64,000 nt of DNA from NCBI GenBank assembly GCA_017607445.1, contig JAEVHH010000004.1:2852001-2916000 (forward strand), read 5' to 3'. This document shows positions 58,528-64,000 of the stretch, in pieces (position 1 is the stretch's first letter; each line of letters begins with the position of its first letter). Both the position numbers and the translations under genes were made by a program. Origin of the DNA: Histoplasma ohiense (lineage: Eukaryota; Ascomycota; Eurotiomycetes; Onygenales; Ajellomycetaceae). The notes under the pieces are model-generated. The model had not been told where the DNA came from. It was given only the letters and a program-made list of their open reading frames with translations, and did no database searches.

Positions 58528-60136
58528 ATGACTGTCAACGCTCTTTTTACAGCAGTGACCACGGCTCTACTGGTTAGAAACATTTCCATGTTATCGCTCA
58601 GGTGTATTGTCGCTAATCACCCCTCCAGCTACCTATCCTCATCGCTCTCAAAACTCTCTACTTCCACCCACTCTCTCGCTACAATGGACCAACACTGTGG
58701 GCCATCACCCGTCTCCCGTACATGCTTGCCTTTCGATCCGGAAAGCTAGCTCACAAGGTCAAACACTTCCATGAAGTATACGGTGATACTGTCCGCGTGG
58801 CCCCCAATGAGGTATCCTTCATCAATCCCAGCTGCGTCAAAGATATCTACAACCGTCGCCCGAGTTCCGAATTTAAATCGCTTCCTAAGGACCCCATCCG
58901 TCAACCTCCACCGCAGCCGGGCCAACCGATTTCTATACTCGAAGCCGGAGACGAGGATCATGCACGAATACGGAAATCTTATGCATCTCTGTTCAGTAGC
59001 AAAGCCTTGGCCGCTCAGGAGCCCTTGGTATCGTCGTACGTCCACAAGATGATATCGCAGCTAAAGCTTCAAACGGGTGAATCCAATACTACAGTGGTTG
59101 ACCTCCAAACTTGGGTAAGCTATTGTACGTTCGACATCATCTGTTCACTGAGTTTCGGGGAAGACTTTGGCTGCCTTGAAAACAACAGATACCACGAATG
59201 GGTCGGAATGCTCGTCCACTCTTTAAAAGGAAAAGTGCAACTTGCGGCGTGCCGCTTCTACCCGTGGCTCTTCAGGCTTCTGCTCAAGAGGATCCCTAAG
59301 TCAGCGATGTCCCTGATGGCGAAACATCAAGCAACAACGCGTGAAAAGGTGGATAGGCGGCTAAGCTCAACTGTCGACCGGCCGGACTTTCTCTCCCATC
59401 TACAGAACTCGAAACACCAGCTCTCGCATGCTGAAATCGTGACAAACTCAACTACGTTTGTTTTTGCGGGAAGCCATACCTTACAAACTGCTATCACCGG
59501 GATTCTCTTTCATTTGCTTCACAACCCCGAGAGTTTGGCAAAGGTAACGGAGGAAGTGCGTGCCAGCTTTGCCACGACAGAGGATATTGAATTTAGAAAC
59601 CTGTCGAAGCTGCCTCTTCTAGATGCTGCAATCACGGAGGGCATACGCCTTTCCTCACCAGTGCCATTAGGATTAACAAGACTCGTCCCGGAAGGAGGAC
59701 ACACCATCAACGGCGAATTCTTTCCTGCAGGGGTGCGTCATAAGCCCTCCACCCCCACCCCCACTGGAAACAAAAGCTGACTACAGCAACGCTACAGACC
59801 ATAGTCTCATACATGCAGTGGGCTGCCAATCTCTCCGCTTCCAACTTTGCAGATCCCACATCCTTCCTTCTAGATCGCTGGCTTCACACTGATCGCGACC
59901 TCTTCGCGAACGACCGACGGGACGCGGTGCAGCCATTTCTCCAGGGTCCGCGGGACTGCATCGGGCAGAACCTCGCGAGGATGGAGATTTCCTTGATCTT
60001 AGCCCACCTTCTTTACCAGTTTAATCTCAGCCCCCCAACGGGAGCAGGACATGCCGGGGTGCAAAGGTGGGAGGATCAGGAGACGTACGCGGTTTGGGTG
60101 AAATCACCGTTGCCGGTGAGGCTGAGTGTGCGATAA
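58528..60136 (+). CDS. Cytochrome P450 monooxygenase (3 exons)
   Basis: Exons 58528-58572, 58629-59732 and 59798-60136 give 495 residues. Introns are 56 and 65 bp, both phase 0. The N-terminal anchor forms only after splicing: 15 residues of exon 1 join LPILIALKTLYFHPLSRYNGP, where YFHPL-x-GP is the usual fungal P450 start. The oxygen-binding I helix is A295-G-S-H-T299. The K-helix ExxR is E352-G-I-R355. Then come DPTSFLLDRW (PERF-like region) and the heme loop FLQGPRDCIGQNLA with ligand C437. All conserved residues are present, so it looks functional. It is probably an ER enzyme of secondary or xenobiotic metabolism. No backbone biosynthetic gene (PKS, NRPS, terpene cyclase) lies nearby, and both neighbours on the minus strand are decayed kinases. 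Confidence 0.92.
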
Positions 60137-60435
60137 TTACTTGCACTCATCCTTGTCTTCACTTTTCGGCTCAATGCAGCCCATCAGGCTGGTTGGATGC
60201 AGCACATACTGTCCACTCAATACAAAGGCGCACATGTTTCCAGATCAGGCTGGCAAAAGTAGTACCGTCCGTAGATTCTATAGACGGAAGCTGGCTTTGA
60301 GAATATTCAGAGAATGTGCTCATCTGGGTCCCGCTCCCAGTCTTAATTCGATTGTCCAGTCTACTAGCCTTGATATCTAGCTTCGTTCAGTACTAAACCA
60401 TATCAATTACAATCAGAATAGCTCTTTAAGTGAGT

Positions 60436-61513
60436 TTATTCAATACGGAACCATTCATCCTCTAACAGTGCTTCAGCTGAAGGCCGATCCCTTGGATCTA
60501 GTTTCGTGATCTTGAGGATAAAATTTTTGTCTTCTTTCGACACCTCTTTCTCAGAGATTAGCGCGAAAGGTTTCTGCATTCCCGGAGCCAGGGATTGGTG
60601 AATGTATGACAAGATATTCAAGGTCTCTGCGCCTGCAATTTCTTGGTAGGAAAGGGGAAACGGGCCAAAGAATTGACACTGACGCATAAGAAGCTTGAGT
60701 TCATAGTCCTCATGGCCAAAAGGAACGTCCGGTTTGAAGATGAAAAAGTTATCGCCATACATCAAATCCAAGAGCTACATAGGCGAATGCGACGCATTAG
60801 TTCGATCCCCCATCGCACACAAGGTGTCCAATATTATGGCACTTACCAAAGCACCAAAGGACCATATATCGGTCGGTGTGTCCCATCCTATTTGCAGATG
60901 GGCTTCAGGGCTTCTCCATATAGGCGCTCCGATCATATCACCGTCCTTCGCGTATGCCGAATTAGCCGGCACAGTGCTTCCCATATCCGCCAGCTGAACA
61001 TCGGTGAAACGAATGTCTCCCACCCCATAGTTAACGAGCACATTGTCGGGCTTAACATCTAACAGCATAGAAAATTAGCTACTGTGCACTTTGCATGTGA
61101 AAAGAAGTAAGGATTGGTGACGGAAATACCGGTGTGTACGAAACCATCGGCATGGAGTATTTGAGTGCCTCGAGGATCCTTTTGGCAATGTATTTGACTT
61201 CAACCGTAGTGAGTTTCCGCGCGGAGGAGGCATTTAAGAGGTGATCATCCAAATGCTGGAGGATCTGATGGGTTGATAATCTCATCAAGCAGCGGTCGGA
61301 TAAACGGGGTTCGGTTTTGGAAGCGATATAGGACATCGCGTTCGTTTGTCAGCCGGAAGTGTCGCACGCCTTTGACGATTACGTGCTGTTGGCTGTTGGC
61401 TTTGGCTCCTGTCTCGTTCAGAAACTTCGCCATTTAGAATCGGAGAGGAGCACATTACTTCGCAAGCCACACGCTTTCCTGGAGCTCCTTGGTTATTGTG
61501 TAGGAGTAGCCTT
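60436..61513 (-). pseudogene. Decayed fungal Ser/Thr protein kinase
   Basis: The kinase domain is readable but broken. In coding order: GYSYTITKELQESVWLAK, then a 26-bp insertion with a stop codon flanked by GCGAAGT on both sides. Then KFLNETGAKANSQQHVIVKGVRHFR (lysine strand) runs to DPPA, where a deletion shifts the frame into LQHLDDHLLN. One missing base in KY-(L)-HADGFVHT shifts it again. Two intact introns follow: 61054-61127 approximately, ending TTAG before DVKPDNVLV, and one starting GTAAGT after DIWSFGAL. DFG is D-M-G, APE appears as RSPEA, and the C-lobe ends DPRDRPSAEALLEDEW. Three disabling lesions in the first half with a clean second half indicate recent loss. No start codon is visible. 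Confidence 0.85.
61441..61513 (+). repeat. Left arm of perfect 73-bp inverted duplication
   Basis: Identical over all 73 bases to the reverse complement of 61873-61945. On the minus strand it encodes the kinase N-terminal segment (GYSYTITKELQESVWLAK) plus part of the 26-bp insertion. Confidence 0.95.
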
Positions 61514-63351
61514 AGAGGGAAACAACAAGTGGGTGCAGTAGTCATGGTAACACAAAGACATAAGATGTGAGGTGCAGAGCTTAAGCAGTTCAAAGCTGAT
61601 GTGCTGGCTCAGAAGATTAATTTTCACAGCATTGTCCCAGTTCTGTTCTTCTGCTTCACGGATCTTGCTATCGAAATCAGGCAGGTAGTTCACTAGAGGG
61701 ATATTCCACTGGCAATTCCTGTTCAGCCACTGCATTGCACGCACCTGCAGTGTAGAGTCCAAGAATAGGACATCCAGTTGGTGGAAGACTTCTTCAGAGG
61801 TACACATTTCATGCGTGCATGACTCAATCCAGGGTTGGAACTTCACTAGAGCATCTCCTTCTAGAGGGAAACAAGGCTACTCCTACACAATAACCAAGGA
61901 GCTCCAGGAAAGCGTGTGGCTTGCGAAGTAATGTGCTCCTCTCCGGATGCTCTCCGAGAGCCGAAGATCATCGCTCGTACTGGTCCCGTCCTCCACTATC
62001 AGTTCCGATATCCAGGAATTGTAGTCCTCTAGGGTCAACTGGACTACACCTGCAACAAATCTTGGCTGTGGAAGATTTCCATATGAATCTGATCACGAAG
62101 GTTGAAGAGGGCGGTGATCCAGCGGTCTTCAGGCGACGGTCCAGTAGATGCCCCAGCGATTTGTTCATCCTAATGGTCGCGGTCATTGCTTCTAGAAGGA
62201 TTTCAGGGATCACTGGCTCTGCGGCAAGCAATAGGATTATCCAACCGAATCTGATTTCTCTCCTCATGAAGGACCACGTCCCACATCAACATGTCGTCCA
62301 CACTACTGATCCGCATAAAGAGGAAGGTTATCAGAAATGTCTGTAGCTCCACCAACGGCTGCCCAGTTTATATATCATGCAATTCCATGTAGTCATGAAT
62401 TTTCCAGATATAAAAAGGGCCGTACAACCTCGCAGTGGCAGAGCAGGCGCCAGAACGGCTTCAAGGCCAAAGCCTGCAAAATAATTCCACAAATATCCCA
62501 GGGAGAAGGAATGGGCCACTCAGGGCTCCAGCAGAAAAGTGACAATGGGGGCTGGCCGGGGCAGATACCACAGCTGGTGTTGGTGGATTCACCGTCCGCA
62601 GCCCATAGAGAATCTGACATCTGCTGCAGGAATTCTTCCAAAGTTGACAATTGGAAAGGATATCAAAAGGTGCTAGAGAACATTGAGCAAGATAATCCAG
62701 GGCCGACAGCTGGAGGAAAGGAATAAAGGAAGATGAGTTGGACAGACTGCGAAACTTCTTCCATGGCCTTGAACGGCTGCCCGCCGCCGCCGCTGTGTAT
62801 TTGAGAAAGTGATGCCATTGTGATATCTAAGTCTGTACCCGGACCTTCCTTGGCCTGGCTTGCAATTATTATCTTCTCTCTCCTCTGCTTCTGAGTATTC
62901 TTGAGATAGATAAAATTGTCAGTTATAAAATAACCAAGAAAGCTAGCCACTTGTCCATCACAGATGTGGCTCGCTCGCTTATTTAGTTCCCGCCAAACGT
63001 CAAAAAAAAATCTCCACCTCCAGCCGGCTACGAGATGAATCATTGCTTCCAAACAGCCACTTTTCCCTTCTTCCCATGTTATCTAGTAGCCTCATTTGCT
63101 TGCGAGTTAGGAAAATAGTAGTAGCCGTCAATCTGAAGCTTCCTACGTTCGTTCGTCTCCTGCGGCAGCCTACAACCCCGCAACAGCTCGCTGTCAGGCA
63201 ACAATTCACCCCGCCATCCTTATCCTCAAAAATACAACAACTGCTTCTATCTCGCACTTCGACGTTACATCACTATTACTCCTCTTTGAGTAATCGGGCA
63301 CAAATTCTCCCCCCGCACTCTGCCCTCCAGCCAACTCTCCAGGTCGCAAAC
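61514..63351. other. Degraded coding remnants, mostly minus strand
   Basis: The minus strand shows protein-like stretches that I cannot assign. One starts near 62819 (MASLSQIHSGGGG). Others are LEEFLQQMSDSLWAADGE near 62640, MWDVVLHEERNQIRLDNP near 62290, and ITALFNLRDQIHMEIF near 62110. The best is at 61840-61600: KFQPWIESCTHEMCTSEEV, then FHQLDVLFLDSTLQVRAM and REAEEQNWDNAVKIN. Frames shift and stops intervene. The right arm of the inverted duplication interrupts one of these stretches. The last 300 bp before 63352 are probably the promoter of the Arc1-like gene. Confidence 0.45.
61873..61945 (-). repeat. Right arm of perfect 73-bp inverted duplication
   Basis: Exact inverted copy of 61441-61513. 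Removing it, plus a few flanking bases, joins ...LSESIRR to GDALVKFQPW in one frame on the minus strand, so it looks inserted into another coding remnant. A GGAG sequence occurs at both edges. Confidence 0.95.
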
Positions 63352-64000
63352 ATGGCTACCGCGGCAGCGCCCATGACCTCCCTCCTCTCCCTACTATATC
63401 GTTCCTTTCCCCGCGCCGTCCCATCCACCTCTATCGACCTCGACCTGCAAAAGGTCTCGCCTAAGATCTTCCCATCCTGTGTGTACAGCGATGCCGAACA
63501 AGTTGAAATGGACCAATGGCTAGTAAACATCGCCTCAGCCACTGACATACTGGCAAAGGCCGACTCTACTGCGCTATCTGAGTTCCTAACATCGCTCAAC
63601 AAGCATCTAGCTACCCGCACAACACTGCTGGGCATGAAGCCATCTGTCGCGGATATTTCGGTGTATGCTGTCCTTGGCCCTGTGGTTGAAAAGTGGAGTG
63701 CGGATGAGCGGACGGGGGAGAACGGATATCACCATATTGTGCGCTATATTGACTTCGTGCAAAATGCGCCGCTCTTTGGGTTGAAAATCCCTGCTGAAGA
63801 GAAGATCGAGATTGATGTGGATGATGTGAAGGTTGTACCGAAAGTGGTGCAGACGCCAAAGGAGGAGAAGGAGAAAAAGAAAGAGAAAAAGACGACGGGA
63901 CAGGGTGGTGCTGAGAAGAGTCTTGTTGTCGGCCGTGGAAAGAACAATAGTAACAGCAACAGTCAATCAGAAAACGGAAAAGGAAAAGGAGAAGAGGCAG
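63352..64000 (+). CDS. ARC1: Arc1-like tRNA-aminoacylation cofactor, N-terminal part
   Basis: The frame is open from the ATG at 63352 through the window end (216 codons seen), so the 3' part is missing. Residues 1 to about 150 resemble the GST-C-like helical domain of Arc1/AIMP-type proteins: KPSVADISVYAVLGPVVEKW is the typical block, followed by HHIVRYIDFVQNAPLFGLKIP. A highly charged Lys/Glu linker (EEKEKKKEKK) and Gly/Asn-rich basic stretch come next, the position of the tRNA-binding middle domain. In Arc1 the N domain holds methionyl- and glutamyl-tRNA synthetase, while the C-terminal EMAPII/tRNA-binding domain grips tRNA. That last domain must lie beyond the window for this call to be right. 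The ATG has an A at -3 (AACATGG). Confidence 0.72.
   Translation, partial: MATAAAPMTSLLSLLYRSFPRAVPSTSIDLDLQKVSPKIFPSCVYSDAEQVEMDQWLVNIASATDILAKADSTALSEFLTSLNKHLATRTTLLGMKPSVADISVYAVLGPVVEKWSADERTGENGYHHIVRYIDFVQNAPLFGLKIPAEEKIEIDVDDVKVVPKVVQTPKEEKEKKKEKKTTGQGGAEKSLVVGRGKNNSNSNSQSENGKGKGEEA

Noticed and set aside
61441..61945. Reading the 73-bp inverted repeats as a small transposon with terminal inverted repeats
   Set aside because: The arms carry kinase coding sequence, the interior continues neighbouring coding debris, and no convincing target duplication flanks the whole unit. A duplication is more economical, though not proven.

Overview
The window is nuclear DNA of a filamentous ascomycete. 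Genes are well spaced, introns are short (about 47-310 bp) with GTANGT-type donors, and reading frames join cleanly across them. Several proteins belong to fungal families: an RRM+Pumilio protein, a four-RRM Nrd1-like protein, a CAP59-type glycosyltransferase, an Ecl1-type zinc protein, and fungal APH/protein-kinase families. The APH and kinase types, including decayed copies, are known to be expanded in Onygenales, so I infer a Eurotiomycete, probably Onygenales. The species is not determinable here.

Layout. 1-11.6 kb: no gene I can support. 11.6-12.4 kb: conserved fungal protein with a Myb/SANT-like C-terminal block (+). 16.6-18.9 kb: Iwr1, RNA polymerase II import factor (-, three exons). 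20.5-23.0 kb: Nrd1-like RNA-binding protein (-), with a 4.7 kb upstream region. 27.8-28.5 kb: glutathione S-transferase (+). 29.0-30.5 kb: Ecl1/2/3-type zinc protein (-), visible only after joining three exons. 32.2-34.6 kb: Swc2/Vps72 (YL1), the H2A.Z chaperone of SWR1 (-). 37.1-40.9 kb: RRM+Pumilio protein (+). 42.1-43.5 kb: APH-like phosphotransferase (-). 44.3-45.2 kb: uncharacterised Gln/Pro-repeat protein (-). 46.0-47.6 kb: CAP59-type glycosyltransferase (-). 48.4-49.0 kb: DUF1349 protein (+). 49.8-50.9 kb: Nbp35, cytosolic Fe-S scaffold (+). 53.3-54.8 kb: secreted pepsin-like aspartic protease (+). 56.2-57.0 kb: APH pseudogene (-) interrupted by a 35-bp A tract. 58.5-60.1 kb: cytochrome P450 (+). 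60.4-61.5 kb: protein kinase pseudogene (-), followed by degraded coding remnants and a perfect 73-bp inverted duplication. 63.35 kb to the end: Arc1-like tRNA-synthetase cofactor (+), cut by the window edge.

Two regimes are visible. The 11.6-51 kb stretch is mostly housekeeping gene expression (Iwr1, Nrd1, Swc2, Pumilio, Nbp35) with intact genes. The 54.8-63.3 kb stretch is accessory: a P450 flanked by two decayed kinase-superfamily genes and recent rearrangement. I see no gene cluster with a shared pathway, no intact transposon, no RNA gene and no CRISPR. The most interesting material is the decay and rearrangement around 56-63 kb and the split genes that only appear when exons are joined.
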